64,000 nt of DNA from positions 1-64,000 of the forward strand of contig JADGNQ010000009.1 in the NCBI GenBank assembly GCA_017883385.1. Direction: 5' to 3'. Source of the stretch: Candidatus Sulfotelmatobacter sp. (GTDB lineage: Bacteria > Acidobacteriota > Terriglobia > Terriglobales > Acidobacteriaceae). Numbering within the stretch: position 1 is the stretch's first letter; every line of letters begins with the position of its first letter. The translations under genes and the position numbers were made by a program. The notes below the pieces were generated by a model. The model did not search any database. It was not told the DNA's origin and saw only the letters and a program-made list of their open reading frames with translations. Below are positions 1-9,418 of this stretch, piece by piece.

Positions 1-211
1 AACCCAGGATGAAAATCACAGCCTATAATCAGCATGACGTTGGCTCCTCTCAGTGAGCCTTGGTCTTGTTCGTCACAACCCAATCTACTCGCTGCGACGG
101 GCCAACGTCGTTATGCAATCAAGCGAAGCGAAGGACCTATGCAGTCTGCCGGCGCATTGCATAGTCAGTCCGCCTGGCTCAGAATGACAAAAGGAAAGTA
201 GAGAATCAGCC
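1..211. other. Leader region of clpB with a dispersed repeat
   Basis: No gene is visible before clpB. The stretch at about 121-191 carries a dispersed element: an inverted repeat with arms CTATGCA (137-143) and TGCATAG (158-164), followed by the CTCAGAATGAC end that recurs elsewhere as CTCAGGATGAC. No CIRCE (HrcA) operator or clear sigma-32 promoter was seen, so heat-shock control of clpB is not evident from the sequence. Confidence 0.5.
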
Positions 212-2854
<2,643 letters not shown>

Positions 2855-2879
2855 CCCGCTGTGTCATCGCGAGCGATCT

Positions 2880-2906
2880 GTCATCCCGAGCGAAGCGAGG
2901 GATGAC
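2880..2906. repeat. Palindromic repeat after clpB
   Basis: Perfect 8-bp stem GTCATCCC / GGGATGAC around a GAGCGAAGCGA loop, 26 bases after the clpB stop. There is no T-run, so it looks like a member of the dispersed GTCATCC..GGATGAC palindrome family rather than a standard intrinsic terminator, though it may still stabilise or end the transcript. Confidence 0.6.
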
Positions 2907-2966
2907 AATGCGACTCACGCATTCACGGCATCATCGAGTATCATGTTCTCCGGCGCGAGGTCGCTC

Positions 2967-3740
2967 ATGATCCAAAGAACCGTTTTTCCCCTGGCAGCTC
3001 TTCTGTTGCTTTCCCTCACTCAACTCTCGTTCTCCCAAGCTCCCATGAAATGGAAGATCCACGACCTCAATCGACCGCTTCCGCCGGTGATCACTCCTGG
3101 AACGGCCAGCACACAAGATGCGCCCGGACGCGCTCCGTCCGACGCCGTCGTCTTATTTGACGGCAAGGATCTCTCCCACTGGGTCGGCACCGAGGGCAAG
3201 CCCGCACAGTGGAAGGTTGAGAACGGATACATGGAAGTCGTCGCCAAGAGCGGCTACATTTCCACCCGCGATTCCTTTGGCGATTGCCAACTGCACGTGG
3301 AATTCGCCGAGCCTTCACCGGGCGTCGGCGAAAGCCAGGAGCGCGGTAACAGCGGCGTTTTCCTGATGGGCCTCTATGAAATTCAGGTGCTCGACTCTTA
3401 CGAGAACAAGACTTACGCCGACGGCCAGGCCTCCGCCGTGTACGGACAATATCCGCCGCAGGTGAATGCTTCGCGTCCACCCGCGCAGTGGCAAACCTAC
3501 GACATCATCTTTCATCGGCCACACTTCAAAGATGGCAAGGTCACGCATCCGGCTCGCGTCACGGTTCTGCACAACGGAGTTCTCGTGCAGGACAACGTCG
3601 AACTCACGGGTCCGACTGCGCACGGCGAGCGTCCTCCCTACAAACCTGGGCCCGACAAGCTTCCGCTTCAGTTGCAGGACCACGGCAATCCTGTGCGCTA
3701 CCGCAACATCTGGATTCGGGAATTGCACGAAGGGGAGTGA
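2967..3740 (+). CDS. Secreted DUF1080 (3-keto-disaccharide hydrolase-like) protein
   Basis: 257-residue protein with an N-terminal signal peptide (MIQRTVFPLAALLLLSLT) followed by a DUF1080 / concanavalin-like beta-sandwich. Family features visible are VVLFDGKDLSHWVG near the start, the GNSGVFLMGLYEIQVLDS core and a C-terminal NPVRYRNIWIREL strand. Family members bind or hydrolyse sugars, including 3-keto-glycosides, outside the cytoplasm; the substrate here is unknown. The start at 2967 is preferred over the in-frame ATG at 2943 because GAGG lies at a suitable distance and the signal peptide then starts directly. No linked sugar genes are nearby. Confidence 0.85.
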   Translation: MIQRTVFPLAALLLLSLTQLSFSQAPMKWKIHDLNRPLPPVITPGTASTQDAPGRAPSDAVVLFDGKDLSHWVGTEGKPAQWKVENGYMEVVAKSGYISTRDSFGDCQLHVEFAEPSPGVGESQERGNSGVFLMGLYEIQVLDSYENKTYADGQASAVYGQYPPQVNASRPPAQWQTYDIIFHRPHFKDGKVTHPARVTVLHNGVLVQDNVELTGPTAHGERPPYKPGPDKLPLQLQDHGNPVRYRNIWIRELHEGE

Positions 3741-3782
3741 CACCTGAGGGAAGTCGAAGGGTCCGCCTGCCAGAACTGTTGT

Positions 3783-4199
3783 CTACAACGTAGACGACTT
3801 CGCGGAGAGCGCGTCAACCACCGCGGGCGCTTGCGCAAGATACCAGCCTAAGGCGACTCGCAGGGCAATCTGTAATCCGTACCAGAAAATTGGAACGCCG
3901 AGTTGTGCCATGGAGATCCTCGGCACGAGCGAAGCGACTCCAAGCACCATCACCAGCATCGCGACCCAGCGGGCCCAATTGTGCAGACGAAATAATCCCC
4001 AACCGACGAGCGCGTAACCGGCCCCAAACAGCAGAGCCATGTAGGGTCCAGCTAATTCCAGCCCATACATGAACTGGGGTCCGCTCATCAGTGAAATCGC
4101 GCCGGGAGCAACAAGCTTGATGATCGCGATCGTGAAGAGATAGATCGCGGCGAGAGAAAACAGAATCGAGATGGCGGTGACAGCTGCGGGCCGCTGCAT
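3783..4199 (-). CDS. Small four-helix membrane protein, unknown
   Basis: 138 residues, almost entirely hydrophobic, with four predicted membrane helices (roughly residues 7-30, 45-68, 74-92 and 100-122) separated by short loops; LFRLHNWARWVAM is the most characteristic loop. Proteins of this size and pattern are widespread in Acidobacteriota and annotated only as hypothetical membrane proteins. It converges on the DUF1080 gene and is read in the same direction as the pirin gene upstream of it. I do not recognise a function. Confidence 0.7.
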   Translation of the reverse strand: MQRPAAVTAISILFSLAAIYLFTIAIIKLVAPGAISLMSGPQFMYGLELAGPYMALLFGAGYALVGWGLFRLHNWARWVAMLVMVLGVASLVPRISMAQLGVPIFWYGLQIALRVALGWYLAQAPAVVDALSAKSSTL

Positions 4200-4214
4200 A
4201 GCGAAAAGACTAAA

Positions 4215-4292
4215 CCCAAAACCACAGAGGACACAGGGGACACAGAGGAATTACTCCGGGTCCTCCGGGTCCTCCGGGTCCTCTGTGGTTGA
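4215..4292. repeat. CACAGAGGACACAGGG element with a 9-bp tandem repeat
   Basis: Copy of a dispersed element (ACCACAGAGGACACAGGGG...) that ends in its own complement (CCTCTGTGGTT), giving a long hairpin between the membrane-protein and pirin genes. Inside it, TCCGGGTCC is repeated three times exactly (4255-4282). Related sequence is seen near 38703-38745 and inside the 3' end of parA (42724-42758). Confidence 0.75.
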
Positions 4293-4296
4293 GGCT

Positions 4297-4995
4297 TTAC
4301 GCCAGGTCGAACAGCAGCACTTCCGCGTCTGCTGTGCCTTTGATGCTCAGCGTCTTCTCGTCGCTGATGGCTGCGCCGTCGCCTTGTGCCAGCGGCTTTC
4401 CGTTCAACTCGACTGCGCCGCGCGCGACCTGAAGCCAGCCGTGACGTCCGGCGGCGAACTCGTGCGCGACTTCTTCGCCGGGCTTGAGCAGCGTGACGTA
4501 GAGCTTCGCGTCCTGGTTGATCTTCACCGATCCGTCACTGGCGTCGCGCGATGCGATCAGGCGGAACTTCCCGCGCTTGTCTTGCTCCGGGAAGGACTTC
4601 TGTTCATAGCTCGGCCGCAGCGCGTCTTTCTCGGGCAGAATCCAGATCTGCAGCAGATGCACCGCGTCGGTCGTCGACGGATTGAACTCGCTGTGGCGAA
4701 TGCCGCTGCCTGCGGTCATGCGCTGTCCATCGCCGGGAAGAATCACCGAGCCAGTTCCCAAACTGTCTTTGTGCTCAAGCTTGCCTTCGAGAACGTAGGT
4801 GATGATTTCCATGTCGCGATGCGGGTGCGTTGGGAACCCTGTGTTGGGCGCAACCCAATCTTCGTTGATGACGCGCAGCGAGCGGAATCCCATCCACTTG
4901 GGATCCCAATAGTCGCTGAAACTGAAGGTGTGATGGGTTTTGAGCCAGCCGTGGTCTGCTCCGCCGCGCTCTTTGCTGGGACGAATCTCAATCAT
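4297..4995 (-). CDS. Pirin family bicupin protein
   Basis: 232-residue two-cupin protein. The N-terminal cupin shows the pirin signature: HHTFSFSDYWDP, then the metal-ligand region FPTHPHRDMEIITYVLEG and the GSGIRHSEFNP loop. The family contains iron-dependent quercetinase-like oxygenases and redox-sensing proteins; activity here is not established. The reading frame extends upstream to 5190, but that extension is low-complexity and non-conserved; ATG 4995 starts directly at the conserved MIEIRPSKERGG and is chosen. The C-terminal end carries the expected weaker second cupin (EVLLFDLA terminus). Confidence 0.9.
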   Translation of the reverse strand: MIEIRPSKERGGADHGWLKTHHTFSFSDYWDPKWMGFRSLRVINEDWVAPNTGFPTHPHRDMEIITYVLEGKLEHKDSLGTGSVILPGDGQRMTAGSGIRHSEFNPSTTDAVHLLQIWILPEKDALRPSYEQKSFPEQDKRGKFRLIASRDASDGSVKINQDAKLYVTLLKPGEEVAHEFAAGRHGWLQVARGAVELNGKPLAQGDGAAISDEKTLSIKGTADAEVLLFDLA

Positions 4996-5490
4996 GGCGT
5001 TTCTCCGGTAGTAATTAACTGATAAACATTTGATGCTTGAGAAGACGGAAAGAATCAGGGGCGTCAGGGACGGAAAAAGTGCGGCGGAGAGGTCTCGAAG
5101 TCTGGTCAGAAATGGGAAAGTTTGCTGGTTAGTACCCCCACCCCCCTCCCCCTTGCCCTCTGGAAGCCGCGACTGGCACGGGGTTTGCAAAATCAGTCTG
5201 CAAAATGTTGAGCCCCAAGGGGTTAGAGGTCAAAATATTGAAAACAAAGCACTTGGCGTGGCTACTCCGCCGTCACTCACGGCTACGCCGACGCCTATAT
5301 TGCCTCAGTTCAAATGATGGGGGCAAGGTTAGATGTCACACGACTGGGGGGCCAGGCTGTGGATTTCTGTTCACTTTCTTGCTACTCGGACGCAGGGACG
5401 TGGATTCCTTCTTCGGGCGGCGAAATGCATAGGCCCTTCGGCCTGCAAAGAACGCAGGCCTCAGGATGACAGGGCGGAGATGGGAATTGC
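4996..5490. other. Intergenic region, pirin to MBL-fold gene
   Basis: 495 bases between divergent genes. It holds a C-rich tract (about 5131-5160), an unremarkable AT-richer middle, and at about 5431-5475 a dispersed palindrome (AGGCC...GGCCT flanked by ATGCATAGG and CTCAGGATGAC). Short frames here have no recognisable coding signal. Promoters for both flanking genes must lie here but none is clear. Confidence 0.5.
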
Positions 5491-6375
5491 GTGTGGCAAA
5501 CTAGCTTCATGCATCGGCTCACGCTTGGCGACTTTGAACTCACGGTATTTTCCGACGGCACGTATCCGCTCGATGGTGGTGCTTTCTTTGGCGTTGTGCC
5601 CAAAGTCATGTGGTCGCGCAAGGTTGATGCTGACGAACGGAACTACGTCATGGCTGGGCTCAACTCGTTGCTCATCCGCACAGGGAAGCAGATCGTACTG
5701 GTTGAGACGGGGATGGGCAACAAGCTTTCGGAACGCATGGTCAAGTTCTACGGCCAGCCCGCGAAGTTGCTGGACAATCTCGCGGCTGGCGGCGTTGCTC
5801 CTGAGGACATCGATATCGTCATCAACTCGCACCTGCATTTCGACCATTGCGGATGGAATACGGTGCGCGACAAGAATGGGAAGATCGTCCCGACATTTCC
5901 GCGCGCGAAATACTATGCGCCGGAGGGCGAATGGCAATACGCGCGGCGGCCTAGCGAACGCGATGCCATCAGCTACATTCCGGACAATTACGATCCGCTG
6001 GTCGCGAGCGGGCAGATGACGCTGCTGAAGGGCGGAGAGGAAATTGTGCCGGGCATTTCGGCGAAGACTTTTCCCGGGCACACGGCGCATATGCAGGCTT
6101 TGATCGTTCGGGGAAGTCAAAATCCACCGGATTTCTCTAACGTTCCGACGACGGCTTGCTACATCTCCGACCTCATCCCGACTACTGCGCACATCGACAT
6201 CACATGGGGCATGGGGTTTGATCTTTATCCGCTGGATACGATTGAGAGCAAGAAGCGGTATTATGCTCAGGCGATCCCGGAGAAGTGGCTGACGGTCTTC
6301 ACGCACGATGCGAAGACGCCGTGGGCTTATGTCGAGCGGGATACGTTGGGAAAGATGGTGGCGAAGGGAGTGTAA
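5491..6375 (+). CDS. Metallo-beta-lactamase-fold hydrolase
   Basis: 294-residue MBL-superfamily enzyme with the zinc ligands NSHLHFDHCGW (HxHxDH, about residue 113-121), a later PGHTAHM histidine, a YISDLIPT aspartate motif and a C-terminal FTHDAKTPW histidine. It resembles the AHL-lactonase / methyl-parathion-hydrolase branch (COG0491), which opens lactones or cleaves phosphotriesters; the substrate cannot be told from sequence. No signal peptide. The given start is GTG; an ATG at 5509 is equally possible. The next gene follows within 7 bases, suggesting co-transcription. Confidence 0.88.
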   Translation: MWQTSFMHRLTLGDFELTVFSDGTYPLDGGAFFGVVPKVMWSRKVDADERNYVMAGLNSLLIRTGKQIVLVETGMGNKLSERMVKFYGQPAKLLDNLAAGGVAPEDIDIVINSHLHFDHCGWNTVRDKNGKIVPTFPRAKYYAPEGEWQYARRPSERDAISYIPDNYDPLVASGQMTLLKGGEEIVPGISAKTFPGHTAHMQALIVRGSQNPPDFSNVPTTACYISDLIPTTAHIDITWGMGFDLYPLDTIESKKRYYAQAIPEKWLTVFTHDAKTPWAYVERDTLGKMVAKGV

Positions 6376-6381
6376 ACAAGC

Positions 6382-6828
6382 ATGTCGCAGAAGAACTTTG
6401 CTGGGGTATGTCGAATCTCGGTGACGGGCGGTTTGCCAATCTTGTGCCTGATGTTGGCAGTATGTTGCGTCGCGCTGGCGCAGCAAGGCAAGGGCGGGTC
6501 CGCCAAAGCAGACTTGACGGGCCGCTACGAAGGCACCGCGAGGAACAAAGCGGAAGAAGTCATCACGGTAACGCTCGATCTGGCCGACAAGGAAGGCACG
6601 GTCTCCGGGGCAATCCATTCGTCACACGGGGATTTCCCAATCAACAGCGGCACTCACAAAGGTGACACGGTCACGATCGAATTCGATGCCAACGGTGCTG
6701 CGGGCACGATCTCCCTGCACGTCGCCGAGGACAAGCTAGTCGGAACGTGGAGCGCTGGCGACGACGGCGGGCCGCTCGACGTGAAGAAAGCTGCGGGGCA
6801 AGAGGGTGGGGCGAAAGGGAAGTCATAA
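6382..6828 (+). CDS. Small secreted beta-rich protein, unknown
   Basis: 148 residues with a signal peptide (hydrophobic stretch LPILCLMLAVCCVALA, cleavage near AQQGKGG) followed by alternating beta-strands (GRYEGTAR, ITVTLDLADKEGTVSG, DTVTIEF, KLVGTWSAGDDGGPLDV). This lipocalin-like pattern of a small ligand-binding or structural domain is common in hypothetical exported acidobacterial proteins. It starts six bases after the MBL-fold hydrolase gene, so the two are probably one transcription unit. No catalytic motif is visible. Confidence 0.75.
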   Translation: MSQKNFAGVCRISVTGGLPILCLMLAVCCVALAQQGKGGSAKADLTGRYEGTARNKAEEVITVTLDLADKEGTVSGAIHSSHGDFPINSGTHKGDTVTIEFDANGAAGTISLHVAEDKLVGTWSAGDDGGPLDVKKAAGQEGGAKGKS

Positions 6829-6947
6829 GCGGTATGCGCTGGGCACCGAGCACTTCCGGAGAAGTGACTGACGGTGTTCGCACATGACCCGTGTGCATGT
6901 GGAGAGGGATGAGTTGAGGAAGGTAGTGGCGCGGGGAGTCTGAGCAA

Positions 6948-7436
6948 ATGAGCCAGAAGGTTGAACTTAGTCTTTTTGCGGACTACTTCCAGTTCTATCT
7001 CCAGGATGAGAGCAGCAAGGGCGATCTTTCCGAAAGTTGGACGCAAGACGCCGTAGACCGCCTGCTTGCACTGACGCCCGGCACGATCGGAGTGGGGACG
7101 GTTCGCAACATGAATGTCCCGGTTGTGCTGGAGATCGCGGACCATGCCCCTCATGACGACCCGGCCACGTGGGACCAAATCAACGAATGTTCAATTGATG
7201 TACCCTCCGGTCGTCTCGTCGTTGCGGGGTGCACCGACTATTTCCCGGATGCTCGCCGCATTGAGTTGCTGCCCGGGTCTTATCGAGCACGGATCTACTA
7301 TGGCAATCTCAATGCCTTGAGCGCCGACGGCCTGGAGGGAGACGATCACTACAAGATCGTCCTCTGGAGTGCAGCGTCTGAGCCAATGAAGACAATCAAG
7401 CAGAGAGTAAAGATGGATGCAGGCAAGGTGAGTTGA
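6948..7436 (+). CDS. Conserved hypothetical protein (ComJ-like fold possible)
   Basis: 162-residue soluble protein without signal peptide or membrane segment. Landmarks are FADYFQFYLQDE at the N-terminus, TPGTIGVGTVRNM, VPSGRLVVAGCTDYFPDA, PGSYRARIYYGNL and LEGDDHYKIVLW. These look like a conserved bacterial hypothetical family; the general order of strands recalls ComJ/MafI-type small immunity or nuclease-inhibitor proteins, but that is a weak impression. A GGGGAG ribosome-binding sequence lies about nine bases before the ATG. It converges closely (22 bases) on dusB. Confidence 0.7.
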   Translation: MSQKVELSLFADYFQFYLQDESSKGDLSESWTQDAVDRLLALTPGTIGVGTVRNMNVPVVLEIADHAPHDDPATWDQINECSIDVPSGRLVVAGCTDYFPDARRIELLPGSYRARIYYGNLNALSADGLEGDDHYKIVLWSAASEPMKTIKQRVKMDAGKVS

Positions 7437-7458
7437 GTTCAGCGCGGCTGCGCTTTGC

Positions 7459-8919
7459 CTAAGCCCGACTGGGCGAAGGAACGCCCGCGCCACATAGTCT
7501 TGCCTCGAAGAAGTCTTCTACGCGCGACAGAATTTCTGGGGCGCTTTTTGACTCGTAGATCTCCTTCCGCAGGTGCGCACCGCCCGGGACGCCGTGCGTG
7601 AACCACGAGGCGAACTGCTTCATCTTTCCGACGGCGTCGGGGAGTTCTTCTTCGATCAGCATCTGGAAGTAGGTGCGGATCATCTGGTAGCGGTCGGCCT
7701 CGGTGGGCTCGTCGTAAAGCTTTCTTCCCAATTCGATTCTCGACGTGGGCGCGGGGGGGAAGGGCACGGCTTCAGCCGTGCCGTTGACAGTGTCCGCGAG
7801 GTCTCGGGCTTTAGCCCCTGAGGGAGCGTCGTTGTGCGCGGAACAGCGGCCCTCAGCGGCTAAAGCCTGGTCCAGAGTGTCCGCATTTGCGGCACGACTG
7901 AAGTCGTGCCCTTCCCGGATGGTGCTCGCAATAGCGGTTGAGGCACTGCCATCAAACCCCGTCGAGCCTTGCTCGACCGGACAGCCGGGGGCGGCTGTCC
8001 CCACACGGGCATTGCCAGCGGCCGGGCGGACCCTTCGACTTCGCTCAGGGCAAGCTGCGTCCGCCCCTACGTGAGCGCAATACTGCTGAATCTGGCGGAA
8101 GATCCATGGGTTTGACGGGGCTGAGCGGCCGATCATTACGGCGTCACAGCCCGTTTGCGTGACCATGGCGCAGGCGTCTTCTGGCGTTCGGATGTCGCCA
8201 TTCCCAATCACCGGAATCTTCACCGCATCTTTTATGGCAGCGATCCACTCCCAGCGAGCCTGGCCGCTGTAGCCCATTTCGCGAGTGCGGGCATGCAGCG
8301 CGACCGCCGCGAGGCCGCAGGACTCAGCCATGCGGGCCAGTTCGACGCAGACGATTTCTTCGTCGTTCCATCCGGCGCGGAATTTTACGGTGAAGGGAAT
8401 TTTCACGGCGGCGCGCACCGCCTCGAAGATCTTTCCGATGGCCGGAAGGTCGCGGAGCAGGCCGGAGCCCCCGTTACATTTGACGACTTTTTTCGCGGGA
8501 CATCCCAGGTTGAGGTCGACCAGGTCGAACCCGAGGCCCTCGACCATGCGCGCGGCCTCAGCCATTACGCCGGGATCGCTGCCGAAAAGCTGGGCGGAGA
8601 TGGGGTGCTCGTCTTCGTAGAAGTGGAGATAGCGCTTGGCTTTCTGGTCCTTCTTGCGGAGCACACCGTCGGCCGAGGTGAACTCGGTCATGATGAGGCC
8701 GCATCCACCGAGGTTGCGGATGAAGCGGCGGAAGACTGTGTCGGTGACGCCGGCCATGGGCGCGAGAACGGTGGCGGGGGAGATCGTGACGGTGCCGATG
8801 GAGAGGCTGGCCGGGACGGTCTTCGGCGCGAGCTTGCCGACAGAGAGTGCTGGCAGTTCGCAGGCGGGGGCGCCCGCCCCACCTGGGCTGTTCGCCGAGT
8901 TGTCCCAGAACTTCTTCAC
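7459..8919 (-). CDS. dusB: tRNA-dihydrouridine synthase DusB with a repeat-encoded insertion
   Basis: FMN-dependent enzyme reducing uridines in the tRNA D-loop. Conserved pieces in order are APMAGVTDTVFRR, NLGCPAKKVVKCNGGSGLL containing the catalytic cysteine, KFRAGWND, ALHARTREMGYSGQ, IGNGDIRTPEDA and IGRSAPSNPWIFRQ. At 486 residues it is about 140 longer than usual. Some of this is a non-conserved N-terminal extension. Most is a block of roughly 110 residues after IQQYCAHVG, encoded at about 7745-8075 by dispersed palindromic repeats (recognisable translations ACPERSRRVR and GTAAPGCPVEQ). The catalytic TIM-barrel lies before the insertion and the C-terminal helical tRNA-binding domain after it, so the protein may still work. 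Confidence 0.93.
   Translation of the reverse strand: MKKFWDNSANSPGGAGAPACELPALSVGKLAPKTVPASLSIGTVTISPATVLAPMAGVTDTVFRRFIRNLGGCGLIMTEFTSADGVLRKKDQKAKRYLHFYEDEHPISAQLFGSDPGVMAEAARMVEGLGFDLVDLNLGCPAKKVVKCNGGSGLLRDLPAIGKIFEAVRAAVKIPFTVKFRAGWNDEEIVCVELARMAESCGLAAVALHARTREMGYSGQARWEWIAAIKDAVKIPVIGNGDIRTPEDACAMVTQTGCDAVMIGRSAPSNPWIFRQIQQYCAHVGADAACPERSRRVRPAAGNARVGTAAPGCPVEQGSTGFDGSASTAIASTIREGHDFSRAANADTLDQALAAEGRCSAHNDAPSGAKARDLADTVNGTAEAVPFPPAPTSRIELGRKLYDEPTEADRYQMIRTYFQMLIEEELPDAVGKMKQFASWFTHGVPGGAHLRKEIYESKSAPEILSRVEDFFEARLCGAGVPSPSRA
7978..8072. repeat. Dispersed palindromes inside dusB
   Basis: A copy of the GGACAGCCGGGGGCGGCTGTCC palindrome family (about 7978-8004) followed by the CTTCGACTTCGCTCAGGGCAAGC element (about 8033-8055). 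Both are read in frame as part of dusB on the minus strand without introducing a stop. Confidence 0.8.
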
Positions 8920-8942
8920 TTGGCTATTCTACCTGCCGGTCC

Positions 8943-8971
8943 AAAACGAAGCCCCCGCCGGAGCGAGGGCT
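8943..8971 (-). terminator. Possible intrinsic terminator of rpmE
   Basis: Read on the minus strand, AGCCC ... GGGCT forms a short GC-rich stem followed by a T-rich tail (TCGTTTTGG), about 40 bases past the rpmE stop. The stem is only five to six pairs, so the call is tentative. Confidence 0.4.
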
Positions 8972-9012
8972 CAATTTCTGGAGCTATCCGTGTGAATCCG
9001 CGGCGAAAGAAG

Positions 9013-9261
9013 TTAGTTCTTCGCTGGTGCGGAAGCCGGGGTCGCCGGTGCGGCTGCGTCTTTCTTGGCGTACTTGCGGCGGAAGCGCTCGACGCGGCCT
9101 GCGGTGTCCATCAGTTTCTGCTTGCCGGTGAAGAACGGATGGCACGCGGAGCAGATTTCAACACTGATGTCGCCCCTATGGGTCGACCGGGTCACAAATG
9201 CGTTGCCGCACGCGCAATGCACGCGCACTTCGTTGTATGCGGGATGAATGGCTGCTTTCAT
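9013..9261 (-). CDS. rpmE: 50S ribosomal protein L31
   Basis: 82-residue bL31. It begins with the family signature [20 protein letters not shown]. The CxC pair (CAC) and later CSACHPF give the four-cysteine zinc ribbon of the C+ (zinc-binding) L31 type. [19 protein letters not shown] is the conserved C-terminal half. The last 15 residues are an Ala/Pro-rich tail ([14 protein letters not shown]) longer than in most bacteria. It sits on the large ribosomal subunit surface and takes part in subunit bridging. Confidence 0.96.
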   Translation of the reverse strand: MKAAIHPAYNEVRVHCACGNAFVTRSTHRGDISVEICSACHPFFTGKQKLMDTAGRVERFRRKYAKKDAAAPATPASAPAKN

Positions 9262-9319
9262 AGTGCTCCTACCTCGATTCGAACCATTAGATTCTACCGG
9301 ATTCTCAAAGGATTCGGCA

Positions 9320-9418
9320 AACGGACAGCTCTCAGCTGTTAGCCTTCAGCTCTCAGTTAACCCCAGTCCTATCTTGTTGATAGCTGACAGACTGAGAGCT
9401 GACAGCTGTTTCAGAACC
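9320..9418. repeat. AGCTCTCAGCTGTTAGC-type inverted repeat
   Basis: Two facing blocks of CAGCTCTCAGCTGTTAGCC-like sequence (about 9329-9352 and 9377-9412) make a long imperfect inverted repeat between rpmE and the DUF5916 gene. The same word family is found near 47854 and 57684. Confidence 0.6.

Noticed and set aside
1-211. CIRCE or sigma-32 control element before clpB
   Set aside because: No TTAGCACTC-N9-GAGTGCTAA or clear heat-shock promoter; the visible inverted repeat belongs to a dispersed element.
8155-9342. Long plus-strand frame across dusB and rpmE
   Set aside because: Antisense to two well-identified genes and crosses their intergenic terminator.
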